A DNA stretch of 64,000 bases from positions 310,001 to 374,000 of the forward strand of contig NZ_FMAE01000003.1 of the NCBI RefSeq assembly GCF_900094575.1, in the 5' to 3' direction. This DNA comes from Bradyrhizobium yuanmingense. GTDB lineage: Bacteria > Pseudomonadota > Alphaproteobacteria > Rhizobiales > Xanthobacteraceae. The notes beneath the pieces are model-generated. The model saw nothing but the letters and a program-made list of their open reading frames with translations, searched no databases and was not told the origin of the DNA. Shown in pieces: positions 8,123 to 16,669 of the stretch; the stretch's first letter is position 1; every line of letters begins with the position of its first letter. The position numbers and the translations under genes were made by a program.

Positions 8123-8644
8123 ATGACCGTTTCCAAAACCGCTGAAAAGTCCTCCGACAAGCCGGCCGACGTGGCCAAGGGCCGCAAGGACGCGAGCGAG
8201 CCGCAGGCGGAGGCCCTCCAGCTCGGCGAGCTTTCCGAGCAGCTCGGCTATGTCCTGAAACGTGCGCAGCTCAAGGTGTTCGAGAATTTTCTGCGCTGCA
8301 TGGCCTCGCTCCAGCTGACGCCAGCGCAGTTCTCGGTGCTGCTGCTGGTCGAGAAGAACCCCGGCCGTAACCAGACCGAGATCGCCTCCACGCTCGGCAT
8401 CCTCAGGCCGAACTTCGTAGCCATGCTCGACAATCTGGAGAGCCGCGACCTCTGCGCGCGGATCCGCTCCACCAACGACCGCCGCTCGCACATCCTGGTC
8501 TTGACCGACAAGGGCAAGGCCGTGCTGGCGCGCGCCAAGAAGCTCGTCGCCACCAAGCACGAGGCCCGGCTGAACGATCTGCTCGGCCAGGCCAACCGCG
8601 AAGCCCTGATCGGGATGCTCGCGAAGATCGCCAACGAGTTTTGA
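8123..8644 (+). CDS. MarR-family transcriptional regulator
   Basis: A 173-residue protein with an unstructured lysine-rich N terminus (about 1-30) and a MarR winged helix-turn-helix at about 50-145: QFSVLLLVEKNPGRNQTEIA, NFVAMLDNLESRDLCARIRS, and the wing NDRRSHILVLTDKGKAVL. MarR proteins usually repress genes for aromatic or lipid metabolism and release DNA on binding a small acid or CoA thioester. Its divergent position makes the livH-livMG-livF operon the obvious target. It is convergent with the glycerate kinase gene. Confidence 0.92.
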   Translation: MTVSKTAEKSSDKPADVAKGRKDASEPQAEALQLGELSEQLGYVLKRAQLKVFENFLRCMASLQLTPAQFSVLLLVEKNPGRNQTEIASTLGILRPNFVAMLDNLESRDLCARIRSTNDRRSHILVLTDKGKAVLARAKKLVATKHEARLNDLLGQANREALIGMLAKIANEF

Positions 8645-8646
8645 CT

Positions 8647-8669
8647 CTTACCCTCCAGGGGAGGGTAAG
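8647..8669. terminator. Bidirectional hairpin between MarR and glycerate kinase genes
   Basis: CTTACCCTC (8647-8655) pairs with GAGGGTAAG (8661-8669) between the convergent genes. There is no strong T-tract, so termination efficiency is uncertain. Confidence 0.5.
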
Positions 8670-8675
8670 CGAACG

Positions 8676-9965
8676 TCAATCCACCAAGATCGCCCTGATG
8701 TCGTTCACGTTGGTCAGCGTCGGTCCAGGCTGTAGCAGGTCGCCGGTCGCCTCGAAAAACGTGGTGGCGTCGTTGTTGGCGAGATAGGCATGCGGCTCGA
8801 GCCCCAGCGCCTTCATCTTCGCGAACGTCGCCGCATCGATCAGCGCGCCGGCGGGGTCGGTCGGGTGGCCGGCGCCGCCATCGGCGCCGTCGGTGTCGCC
8901 GGCCAGCGCCGCGATGCCGGAAGTGTCCTTCAAGAGCGAAGCCAGCGCCAGCGCGTATTCCTGGTTCGGCCCGCCGCGCCCGTTGCCGCGCACGGTGACC
9001 GTGAGCTCGCCGCCGGAGAGAATCGCGACGCGCTTGCCCTGGCTGCGTGCCTGAAGCGCCAGCCTGGCGTGATCGGCGGCGACCTCGCGCGCCTCGCCTT
9101 CGAGATCGGCGCCGAGATCGATGGTCTCGTAGCCGGCCTCGCGCGCGAGCTTGACCGCGGCGTCCAGCGACTGCTTGGGCCGCGCGATCAGCTCGAACGA
9201 GGCGCGCGCAAAGGCGGCGTCGCCCGGCTTGCAGCTCTCGTTGTTGGGATCGTCGAGCGCGCGGCGCACCGCATCGTCGATGTCGAGCCTGTATTTCGCC
9301 ACGATCGCGCGCGCATCCGCCAGCGTGGTCGGATCGGGCACGGTGGGGCCGGAGGCGATCGCGGACGGATCGTCATGCGGCACGTCGGAGATCGCGAGCG
9401 TCACGATCTCCGCGGCGTTGCTGCCAGCGCGGGCGAGGCGGCCGCCCTTGATCCGCGACAGGTGCTTGCGCACGACGTTCATCTCGCCGATCGGCGCGCC
9501 CGAGCGCAGCAGCGCCTTGTTGACCGCCTGCTTCTGCGCGAAGCTGATGCCGTCCACCGGCGCGATCCAGTTGGCCGAGCCGCCGCCGGTGAGCAGCACC
9601 AGCAGGAGATCGTCCGGCCCGGCCTCGCCCGCGAGTGCGAGCGTGTCGGCCGCGCCCTTCAGGCCGGCTTCGTCAGGCACGGGATGACCGGCCTCGACCA
9701 CGCGAATGCTGCGCGTCGGCACGCCGTAGCCGTGGCGCGTGGTGGCGATGCCGACGAGGCGCTCCGGCGCCAATCCCAGCGCATCGAGATAATGCCGCTC
9801 CGCGGCTGCGGCCATCGCGCCGGCGCCCTTGCCGGCCGCGAGGCAGATCACGCGCCCCCTGGGCGCAGGTCGCAGGTGAGGGGCCAGCACCATTTCGGGA
9901 TGGGCGGCGGCGACGGCCGCGTCGTAGAGCGCGCGGAGCAGGGGGCGTCGGTCGGTCATGGACAA
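8676..9965 (-). CDS. Glycerate 2-kinase (MOFRL-type)
   Basis: A 429-residue protein of the bacterial glycerate kinase family known as GckA/TtuD. The N-terminal domain carries VICLAAGKGAGAMAAAAERH, the middle LLTGGGSANWIAPVDG, and the C-terminal MOFRL domain (about 300-425) carries RVAILSGGELTVTVRGNGRG, GGPNQEYALALA and AGDTDGADG. The family phosphorylates D-glycerate at C2 with ATP in the cytoplasm, linking glyoxylate, tartrate or hydroxypyruvate metabolism to glycolysis. It lies downstream of the binding-protein genes on the same strand, but a terminator hairpin at 10098-10126 intervenes. No glyoxylate genes are adjacent, so the physiological context is not visible here. Confidence 0.92.
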   Translation of the reverse strand: MSMTDRRPLLRALYDAAVAAAHPEMVLAPHLRPAPRGRVICLAAGKGAGAMAAAAERHYLDALGLAPERLVGIATTRHGYGVPTRSIRVVEAGHPVPDEAGLKGAADTLALAGEAGPDDLLLVLLTGGGSANWIAPVDGISFAQKQAVNKALLRSGAPIGEMNVVRKHLSRIKGGRLARAGSNAAEIVTLAISDVPHDDPSAIASGPTVPDPTTLADARAIVAKYRLDIDDAVRRALDDPNNESCKPGDAAFARASFELIARPKQSLDAAVKLAREAGYETIDLGADLEGEAREVAADHARLALQARSQGKRVAILSGGELTVTVRGNGRGGPNQEYALALASLLKDTSGIAALAGDTDGADGGAGHPTDPAGALIDAATFAKMKALGLEPHAYLANNDATTFFEATGDLLQPGPTLTNVNDIRAILVD

Positions 9966-10148
9966 TGGCCTTGCGCAGACTGGACTGGCGGCGAGGAGGT
10001 CGCCGCCATCTGCCTACCGCATCGTGTGCCAAAGCGTAAGCGCCTTCGCCGTCATTCGATTGTGCAATCGCGTGATCATAATTGCCACACAAGCAGAAGC
10101 CCCCTGCGCGATCAGCGCAGGGGGCTCGTCGTCCGGGCTTTGAAGCTT
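9966..10148. other. Intergenic region upstream of glycerate kinase
   Basis: Contains the glycerate kinase leader and, at its right, the terminator of the first binding-protein gene. No gene is visible. Confidence 0.4.
10098..10126 (-). terminator. Intrinsic terminator after binding-protein gene 1
   Basis: AGCCCCCTGCGC (10098-10109) pairs with GCGCAGGGGGCT (10115-10126), a 12-bp GC-rich stem. On the minus strand it is followed by TCTGCTTG, a weak T-tract. The stem is closely similar to those after binding-protein genes 2 and 4. Confidence 0.7.
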
Positions 10149-11378
10149 CTAGCCGCCGGCGTCGGCGCTGATCACCTCGCCGAACAGGTCCCACTTGTCG
10201 CCCTTGAACTTCATCAGCTGCAGCGAGCTGATCGGTGCGAAGTCGTTCGGCCCGGTACTGATCTTGATGCCGGGCAGCAGCACTTCGGTGCGGAAGTCCT
10301 TCAGGCTCGCCGCCTGCTTCATGACGTTCTCGCGCGTGAGATTGTCGCCGCATTTCTTCAGCACTTCGACCAGCGTCTGCGCGACGCCGTAGCCGACGAT
10401 GGTGCCGCCGTCGAGCTTGTCGCCCTCGGGGAAGTACTTCGTCATGAACTCCAGGAACGCCTTCATGCCGGCGTCGTCCTTCCACTGCGGATCGGAGACG
10501 TCCTTCAGATAGGCGGCCGAGATAATGTCCTGCGAATTCTCGAAGCCGGCGGGCTTGATCACGCTGCCGACCGAGGCCGAGACGTTGTTGAGGAAGTGGG
10601 TCGGCTTCCAGCCGATCTCGGAGATCTTCTTGATCGCCTGCGCCGCGAACTTCGGCGTGGTGATGTTGATGAAGACGTCGGCGCCGGTGGCTTTCAGCTT
10701 GACGATGTGGTTGTCGATGGTCGGCTCCGACGTCTCGTAGCTTTCCTCCAGCACGATCATGCTCGCGGCCTTGGCCCCCAAGCCGTCCTTCAGGCCCTTC
10801 AGGTAATCCTTGCCGTAATCGTCGTTCTGGTAGAGCACGCCGATCTTGGCGTTCGGCATGGCCTTGAGGATGTATTTCGCGTAGATCTGCGTCTCGCTCT
10901 GGTAGTTGGGTTGCCAGCCCATGGTCCACGGGAAGTTCTGCGGATCGTTCCACTTGGTAGCGCCGGTGGCGACGAACAGCTGCGGCACCTTCTTCGAGTT
11001 CATGTATTTCTGGATCGCGGAGTTCGGCGGCGTGCCGAGCGAGTTGAAGACGAGCAGCACCTCGTCGCTCTCGACCAGCTTGCGCGCCTGCTCCACCGTC
11101 TTCGGCGGCGAGTAGGCGTCGTCGTAGGAGACGAAATTGATCTTGCGGCCGTTGATGCCGCCCTCTTCGTTGATCTTCTTGAAATAGGCGGCTTCGGTGC
11201 GACCGATGATGCCGTAGGCGGAGGCCGGTCCGCTGTAGGGCATGATGTTGCCGATCTTGATCTCGGTGTCGGTCGCACCGGTATCGTATTTTTTTTGGGC
11301 CGTTGCGGTTGAGGCCGAGGCCGCGATGAGCGCGAGCGCCAATGATGCGGCCGCAAGCTTGCCGGTGACAGCAGGCAT
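10149..11378 (-). CDS. HAAT-type ABC transporter substrate-binding protein, paralog 1
   Basis: A 409-residue periplasmic protein from the ATG at 11378, preceded by CAGGGAGATTGGA; longer upstream extensions lack a signal peptide at their N terminus. The signal peptide (about 1-27) ends STATAQ, and the mature protein opens with KKYDTGATDTEIKIGNIMPY, the hallmark shared by all four tandem paralogs. The Peripla_BP_6 fold is seen in ESDEVLLVFNSLGTPPNSAI and FVATGATKWNDPQNFPWTMG. It would bind an acid-like ligand and hand it to LivH-LivM (15644-17544). Its start region closely resembles paralog 2 (both MPA... after CAGGGAGAT), suggesting a recent duplication. Confidence 0.93.
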   Translation of the reverse strand: MPAVTGKLAAASLALALIAASASTATAQKKYDTGATDTEIKIGNIMPYSGPASAYGIIGRTEAAYFKKINEEGGINGRKINFVSYDDAYSPPKTVEQARKLVESDEVLLVFNSLGTPPNSAIQKYMNSKKVPQLFVATGATKWNDPQNFPWTMGWQPNYQSETQIYAKYILKAMPNAKIGVLYQNDDYGKDYLKGLKDGLGAKAASMIVLEESYETSEPTIDNHIVKLKATGADVFINITTPKFAAQAIKKISEIGWKPTHFLNNVSASVGSVIKPAGFENSQDIISAAYLKDVSDPQWKDDAGMKAFLEFMTKYFPEGDKLDGGTIVGYGVAQTLVEVLKKCGDNLTRENVMKQAASLKDFRTEVLLPGIKISTGPNDFAPISSLQLMKFKGDKWDLFGEVISADAGG

Positions 11379-11484
11379 TCCAATCTCCCTGTTTTTTCTT
11401 TGTGTGTGCGTCCCTTTTCTTGTCTCGTTTTTCTTCGCGACGCGGCCGCAATTCAATACGATTTGCCTGAACGCTTCAAGGAAA

Positions 11485-11511
11485 AGCCCCTGCGGCATGG
11501 CCGCAGGGGCT
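11485..11511 (-). terminator. Intrinsic terminator after binding-protein gene 2
   Basis: AGCCCCTGCGG (11485-11495) pairs with CCGCAGGGGCT (11501-11511); on the minus strand TTTTCC follows. It lies between the stop of paralog 2 and the start of paralog 1, so paralog 1 may need its own promoter or depend on readthrough. Confidence 0.8.
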
Positions 11512-11556
11512 GCGTCTTTAGTCGATTTGGCTACATCTTGAGCAAGTGGTTAATGG

Positions 11557-12786
11557 TCAGCCGCCGACGTCGCCGCTCAGCACCTCGCCAAATGGCACCC
11601 AATGCTCGCCCTTGAACCGGATCAGCTGCAGTTGCGAGAGCGGCGCGAAATCGGTCGCCGAGGTGTTGACCTTGATGCCCGGCAACAAGCCCGCCGGCTC
11701 GAAGTCCTTGATGTTGGCGGCCTGCTTCATGATGTTCTCGCGGGTGAGATTGTCACCGCAGGCCTTGAGCACGTGAACGAGGCCTTGGGCGACGATGTAG
11801 CCGTACATTACCGAGGCATCGGCGCGGTTCGCTTCAGGATAGTACTTATCCAGAAATTCGTTCCAGGCGATCATCGCCTTGTCATTTTTCCACTGCGCGT
11901 CGGTCGGATCCTTGAAATATTGCGACGAGATGATGTCCTGCGCGTTCTCGAATCCGGCCGGCTTGATTACGCTGCCGATCGAGGCCGAGACGTTGTTGAG
12001 GAAGTGCAGCGGCTTCCAGCCGATCTCGGCGTTCTTCTTGATCGCCTGTGCCGCGAATTTCGGCGTCGTGATGTTGAAGAACACGTCGGCGTTGGTCGAC
12101 TTCATCTTGACGATGTGGGAGTCGATGGTCGGCTCGGAGACTTCGTAGCTGTCCTCGATGACGATCATCGAGGCGGCCTTGGCTCCGAGCCCGTCCTTGA
12201 ACCCCTTCAGATAGTCCTTGCCGTAATCGTCGTTCTGGTAGAGCACGGCGATCTTGGCGTTCGGATGGTTCTTCAGGATGTACTTGGCGTAGATGATCGC
12301 CTCGATCTGGTAGTTGGGTTGCCAGCCCATCGTCCACGGGAAGGTCTGCGGGTCGTTCCACTTCGTGGCGCCGGTGGCGACGAACAGCTGCGGAACCTTC
12401 TTCTGGTTCATGTACTTCTGGATCGCCGAGTTCGGCGGGGTGCCGAGCGAGTTGAAGATCAGCAGCACCTCGTCGCTCTCGACCAGCTTGCGCGCCTGCT
12501 CCACGGTCTTCGGCGGGGAATAGGCGTCGTCATAGGTGATGAAGTTGATCTTGCGGCCGTTAATGCCGCCTTCTGCGTTGATCTTGCGGAAATAGGCCTC
12601 TTCGGTCTTGCCGATCACGCCGTAGGCGGACGCGGGACCGCTATAGGGCATGATGTTGCCGATCTTGATCTCCGTGTCGGATGCGCCGGTGTCGTATTTC
12701 TTCTGCGCGAGCGCTGTCGTGGACAGCGTGGCGGCTAGCACGAGGGCAGCCGAGAAGGCCCCCAATCGCACATGCATTGCAGGCAT
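11557..12786 (-). CDS. HAAT-type ABC transporter substrate-binding protein, paralog 2
   Basis: A 409-residue protein, start ATG 12786 after CCAGGGAGATCAAA. The signal peptide (about 1-27) ends STTALAQ, then KKYDTGASDTEIKIGNIMPY. The Peripla_BP_6 fold is the same as paralog 1, with long identical blocks such as ESDEVLLIFNSLGTPPNSAI and FVATGATKWNDP. Differences cluster in the second lobe (about 270-330, QYFKDPTDAQWKNDKAMIAW), which may tune ligand choice. It is part of the four-gene array downstream of livM and has its own terminator. Confidence 0.93.
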   Translation of the reverse strand: MPAMHVRLGAFSAALVLAATLSTTALAQKKYDTGASDTEIKIGNIMPYSGPASAYGVIGKTEEAYFRKINAEGGINGRKINFITYDDAYSPPKTVEQARKLVESDEVLLIFNSLGTPPNSAIQKYMNQKKVPQLFVATGATKWNDPQTFPWTMGWQPNYQIEAIIYAKYILKNHPNAKIAVLYQNDDYGKDYLKGFKDGLGAKAASMIVIEDSYEVSEPTIDSHIVKMKSTNADVFFNITTPKFAAQAIKKNAEIGWKPLHFLNNVSASIGSVIKPAGFENAQDIISSQYFKDPTDAQWKNDKAMIAWNEFLDKYYPEANRADASVMYGYIVAQGLVHVLKACGDNLTRENIMKQAANIKDFEPAGLLPGIKVNTSATDFAPLSQLQLIRFKGEHWVPFGEVLSGDVGG

Positions 12787-13034
12787 TTTGATCTCCCTGG
12801 ACAGGATTGAATGTGTCGTTTGTTCTTATTGGGAGCGATCGTTGCGCGTCGCTCCGTCACGCATTCAATACCTATCCACGGCCGTCAGCAAGAAGAACGC
12901 CTGCACGGCCCTCGCGCAGGCGGCGATCTCGTCGAAGGCGGTGCTGAATATTCCGGCGCGTGAGATTCTTTTTGCGGGGCAAACTCACCGCTTGAGTTGC
13001 TTTACGAGAAGGCGGCTATTTTGAATTGCGTCGT
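12787..13034. other. Intergenic region between paralogs 2 and 3, with a weak hairpin
   Basis: About 250 bp without a gene. CGCCTGC (12898-12904) / GCAGGCG (12916-12922) forms a hairpin followed on the minus strand by TTCTTCTT, a possible weak terminator for paralog 3. The sequence to the right is AT-richer and could contain a promoter for paralog 2. Confidence 0.4.
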
Positions 13035-14261
13035 TCAGTGGCTCATCTCGCTCGAGATGATGTCGCCGAACAGCTCCCATTTCCTGCCCTTGAAGCGCAT
13101 CATCTGCAGCTGCTCGATCGGGGCGAAATCGTCGGGCGCGGTGTTGATCTTGATGCCTGGCAGCAGCGTGTCGGGTGCGAAGTCCTTCAGGCTGGCGGCC
13201 TGCTTCATGACGTTCTCGCGGGTGAGATCGTCGCCGCACATCTGCAGCACCTTCACGATGGTCTGTGCGGCGGCATAGCCGTACACGACGCCGGCATCGA
13301 GCTTGTTGGCCCTGGGCTCGTATTGCGCGAGGAAACTGTAGAACTTCTTCATGCCGTCGTCGGCATTCCACTGCGGGTCGGAGCCGTCCTTGGTGTAGGT
13401 CGCCGACAGGATGCCTTGCGAGACTTCAATGCCCGCCGGCTCCAATACGCCGCTGACCGAAGCCGAGACGTTGGAGATGATGTGCATCGGATGCCAGTTG
13501 ATCTCCGCGGCTTTCTTGATTCCCTGCGCGGCGAATTTCTGGTTGGTGAGGCTGATGAAGATATCGGCGCCGGCCGCCTTCAGCTTCACGACTCGCTCGT
13601 CGATTGCGGGCTCGGACGTGTCGTAGGCCTCCTCCCGCACGATCATCGAAGCCTTGGCGCCGAGGCCCTCCTTCAACCCGTTTAGATAGTCCTTGCCGAA
13701 ATCGTCGTTCTGGTAGAGCACGCCGATCTTTCCGTTTGGCTTCTCCTTCATGATGTATTTGGCATAGATCCGAGCCTCGCTGACGTAGCTCGGCTGCCAG
13801 CCCATGGTCCAGGGATATTGCTTGGGGTCGTTCCATTTCGAGGCGCCGCTCGCCACGAACAATTGCGGCACCTTCTTCTCGTTCATGTACTTGCGGATGG
13901 CGCTGTTGGTGGAGGTGCCGAGCGAGCCGAAGATCAGCAGCACGTTGTCGCTCTCGACCAGTTTTCGCGCCTGTTCCACCGTCTTCGGCGGCGAATAGCC
14001 GTCGTCATAGGAGATGAATCTGATCTTGCGGCCGTTGATGCCGCCCTCGGCATTGATCTTGTTGAAGTAGGCTTCCCCGGTCCTGCCGATCGCAGCATAG
14101 CCGGAGGCCGGACCGCTGTAGGGCATGATGTTACCGATCTTGATCTCGGTATCGGAGGCGCCGCTGTCGTATTTCTTCTGCGCCAGCGCCTCGCCGCTCA
14201 TTGCAGTGCACAAGGCAAGCGCGGCCCAGAGCGTCGCAACCTGGGAACGAACGGCGGCCAT
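13035..14261 (-). CDS. HAAT-type ABC transporter substrate-binding protein, paralog 3
   Basis: A 408-residue protein from the ATG at 14261, which follows GGTAGGAGAGCA; an upstream in-frame start at 14300 is less likely because it lacks this Shine-Dalgarno and would bury the signal peptide. The signal peptide is about 1-27 (ending EALAQ), then KKYDSGASDTEIKIGNIMPY. It is by eye the most divergent of the four: LGTSTNSAIRKYMNEKKVPQ replaces the LGTPPNSAI block, and SYVSEARIYAKYIMKEKPNG differs in the ligand-cleft region. It probably binds a different member of the same ligand class. A weak hairpin follows the gene. Confidence 0.92.
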   Translation of the reverse strand: MAAVRSQVATLWAALALCTAMSGEALAQKKYDSGASDTEIKIGNIMPYSGPASGYAAIGRTGEAYFNKINAEGGINGRKIRFISYDDGYSPPKTVEQARKLVESDNVLLIFGSLGTSTNSAIRKYMNEKKVPQLFVASGASKWNDPKQYPWTMGWQPSYVSEARIYAKYIMKEKPNGKIGVLYQNDDFGKDYLNGLKEGLGAKASMIVREEAYDTSEPAIDERVVKLKAAGADIFISLTNQKFAAQGIKKAAEINWHPMHIISNVSASVSGVLEPAGIEVSQGILSATYTKDGSDPQWNADDGMKKFYSFLAQYEPRANKLDAGVVYGYAAAQTIVKVLQMCGDDLTRENVMKQAASLKDFAPDTLLPGIKINTAPDDFAPIEQLQMMRFKGRKWELFGDIISSEMSH

Positions 14262-14324
14262 TGCTCTCCTACCCCGGGATGGATCGATCGCATTGAACAA
14301 GATTGGCGCCTGTCGTCAACAAAA

Positions 14325-14350
14325 AGCCCCCGCGACTGTCCGCGGGGGCT
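14325..14350 (-). terminator. Intrinsic terminator after binding-protein gene 4
   Basis: AGCCCCCGCG (14325-14334) pairs with CGCGGGGGCT (14341-14350); on the minus strand TTTTTG follows. A classical rho-independent structure, located between paralogs 4 and 3. Confidence 0.85.
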
Positions 14351-14377
14351 CCTCGTCCTCGATCATCGCGTCACGCG

Positions 14378-15613
14378 TCACTCGGAGGCGACGTCACCGC
14401 TGATGATCTCGCCGAACAGTTCCCACTTCTCGCCCTTGAAGCGCATCATCTGCAGCTGCGCGATCGGAGCGAAGTCGGTGGCGCTGGTGTTGATCTTGAC
14501 GCCGGGCAGCAGCGTATCCGGGGCAAAGTCCTTCAACGAGGCGGCCTGCTTCATGATGTTGGCGCGAGTGAGATCGTCGCCGCACATCTCCAGCACCTTG
14601 GCCAGCGTCGACGCGGCGCCATAGCCGTAGACCATGCTGGTGTCCGACTTGTCGGCACCCGGCATGTACTTGTCGACGAACTCGTTCCACTTCTTCATGC
14701 CTGGGTCGTTGGCCCATTGCGGATCCGTGGAGTCCTTGGCGTAGGCGGCCGACAGCACGCCCTGCGCGTTCTCGAAGCCAGCCGGCTTCATCACGCTGCC
14801 GACCGAGATCGACACGTTGGTGAGGATCTGGAGCGGTTTCCAGCTGAGCTCGGCGGTCTTCTTGATGGTCTGGGCCGCGAACTTCGGCGTGGTGTAGATC
14901 AGCAGCACGTCGGGATTGGCGGCCTTGATCTTGACGATATGGCCGTCGATCGACGGCTCGGAGACCTCGTAGCTCTCCTCCATGACGATCATGGACGAGG
15001 CCTTGGCGCCGAGGCCGTCCTTGGTGCCCTTGAGGTAGTCTTTGCCGAAATCGTCGTTCTGGTAGAGGATCGCGATCTTGGCGTCCGGCTTCTCCTTCAT
15101 CAGCCACTTCGCGTAGATCTGCGCTTCGCTCTGGTAGGAGGGCTGCCAGCCCATGGTCCAGGGGAAGTTCTTCGGGTCGTTCCACTTGGTGGCGCCGGTC
15201 GCGACGAAGAGCTGCGGGATCTTCTTGGAGTTCAGATACTTCTGGATCGCACTGTTCGAGGGCGTGCCGAGCGGATTGAAAACGACCAGCACCTCGTCGC
15301 TCTCGACCAGCTTGCGGACCTGCTCGACGGCCTTCGGCGGCGAATAGCCGTCGTCATAGGTGACGAAGTTGATCTTGCGGCCGTTGATGCCGCCCTTGTC
15401 GTTGATCATCTTGAAATAGGCTTCTTCGGTCTTGCCGATGATGCCATAGGCCGACGCCGGACCGCTGTACGGCATGATGTTGCCGATCTTGATCTCGGTA
15501 TCGGACGCGCCGGTGTCGTATTTCTTTTGGGCGAGTGCAGCGCCGGAGGTGAGAGTGATGGCCGCCGTTGCCGTGATCAGCGCGGCGGCTCGCAGTGTTC
15601 TTCCAAAATACAA
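14378..15613 (-). CDS. HAAT-type ABC transporter substrate-binding protein, paralog 4
   Basis: A 411-residue protein that appears to start at TTG (15613): AAGGAG lies 6 bp upstream and no ATG precedes the signal peptide MYFGRTLRAAALITATAAIT. The mature part begins KKYDTGASDTEIKIGNIMPY. It is the binding-protein gene nearest the permease, 30 bp after livM, so it is the one most directly co-transcribed with the transporter. Distinct residues include FNPLGTPSNSAIQKYLNSKK and LLIYTTPKFAAQTIKKTAEL. The TTG start may lower translation relative to the other paralogs. It is followed by a strong terminator. Confidence 0.92.
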   Translation of the reverse strand: MYFGRTLRAAALITATAAITLTSGAALAQKKYDTGASDTEIKIGNIMPYSGPASAYGIIGKTEEAYFKMINDKGGINGRKINFVTYDDGYSPPKAVEQVRKLVESDEVLVVFNPLGTPSNSAIQKYLNSKKIPQLFVATGATKWNDPKNFPWTMGWQPSYQSEAQIYAKWLMKEKPDAKIAILYQNDDFGKDYLKGTKDGLGAKASSMIVMEESYEVSEPSIDGHIVKIKAANPDVLLIYTTPKFAAQTIKKTAELSWKPLQILTNVSISVGSVMKPAGFENAQGVLSAAYAKDSTDPQWANDPGMKKWNEFVDKYMPGADKSDTSMVYGYGAASTLAKVLEMCGDDLTRANIMKQAASLKDFAPDTLLPGVKINTSATDFAPIAQLQMMRFKGEKWELFGEIISGDVASE

Positions 15614-15643
15614 TTCGGTCTCCTTGGTTAATTCAACGGGTCT

Positions 15644-16669
15644 TCAGTTCTTCCTGAGCTTGCCGACGAGTTGCTGGCCCAGGATCGCCACCTGCCTTGC
15701 GCCATGCGGCACGAGGTAGATGACGAGGAACAGCAGCACGCCGAACACTGCGCCGGAGAGGCCCTTGGAGATGCTCTCCGCCATGTTCGGCACGAAGATG
15801 ATGAAGGCCGCGCCGACGAACGAGCCGGGCAGCCAGCCGACGCCGCCGACCACCATGCCGAGGAACAGCGAGATCGCGAGCGTGATGGTGTAGCTGTCGG
15901 GCGCGACGAACTGCACCGCGATGGCGCCGAGCGAGCCGGCAACGCCGGTGATGCCGGCGGACACGCCGAAGGCCAGCGTCTTGTACAGCGCGACGTTGAC
16001 GCCCATGGAGGAGGCCGCGATCTCGTTGTCGCGGATCGCCATGAAGGCGCGGCCCGAGCGGGAGCGCAACAGGTTCACCGAGAAGATGTAGATCGCGACC
16101 GTCACGGCGAGCGTGAAGTAGTACAGCCACATGTCCTGCGACATCGGCAAGCCGAACGGTGCGTCCGGCTTGGTGACGACGAGGCCCTGCACGCCGCCGG
16201 TCCAGTGCTCGAGGAAGTTCAGCTTGAGCAACTGCGGCATCGCGGTCGCGAGCGCAAAGGTCGCGAGCGCGAGATAGATGCCCGACAGCCGCAGCGCCGG
16301 CTTGCCGAACAGGTAACCGAATCCGAAGCAAATCACGGCGGAGATCGGAATGGTCAGCGCGTAGTTGACGTTGGCATGTTCCATCAGCACCGCAGACACA
16401 TAGGCGCCGACGGCGTAGAACGCGCTCTGGCCGAGCGAGAACTGGCCGCTTCCGCCGGTCAGGATGTTCAGCGCCAGCACCGCGAGCCCGTAGATCAGGA
16501 GCATCGTCATCTGGAAGATGATGAAGTTCTTGACGAACATCGGCACGATCAGCAGCGCGGCCAGCACCACCAGCGACGTGCCGGTGCCCAGCGTCATGGC
16601 CCGCTTCGGAACCGCCTCGACCGCCTCGTGGCCCTCGGCGACGACTTCTTCTGCTGCGCTCATGATCAA
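15644..16669 (-). CDS. livM: HAAT ABC transporter permease (LivM)
   Basis: A 341-residue polytopic membrane protein with LivM motifs LTGGSGQFSLGQSAFYAVGA near residue 75 and RSRSGRAFMAIRDNEIAASS near 200, and about nine hydrophobic helices. An N-terminal cytoplasmic extension (about 1-25, rich in Glu) precedes the first helix. The start overlaps the livH stop by 4 bp (ATGA), so the two permease halves are made in step. It forms the channel with LivH for ligands delivered by the four binding proteins downstream. Confidence 0.94.
   Translation of the reverse strand: MIMSAAEEVVAEGHEAVEAVPKRAMTLGTGTSLVVLAALLIVPMFVKNFIIFQMTMLLIYGLAVLALNILTGGSGQFSLGQSAFYAVGAYVSAVLMEHANVNYALTIPISAVICFGFGYLFGKPALRLSGIYLALATFALATAMPQLLKLNFLEHWTGGVQGLVVTKPDAPFGLPMSQDMWLYYFTLAVTVAIYIFSVNLLRSRSGRAFMAIRDNEIAASSMGVNVALYKTLAFGVSAGITGVAGSLGAIAVQFVAPDSYTITLAISLFLGMVVGGVGWLPGSFVGAAFIIFVPNMAESISKGLSGAVFGVLLFLVIYLVPHGARQVAILGQQLVGKLRKN

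Noticed and set aside
8790..11312. An 840-codon plus-strand frame across glycerate kinase and binding-protein gene 1
   Set aside because: It runs antisense through two real genes and a terminator; composition is of the shadow type.
10149..15613. Four repeated receptor genes as an assembly duplication artefact
   Set aside because: The paralogs differ throughout in sequence, spacing and start codons, so they are true diverged duplicates.
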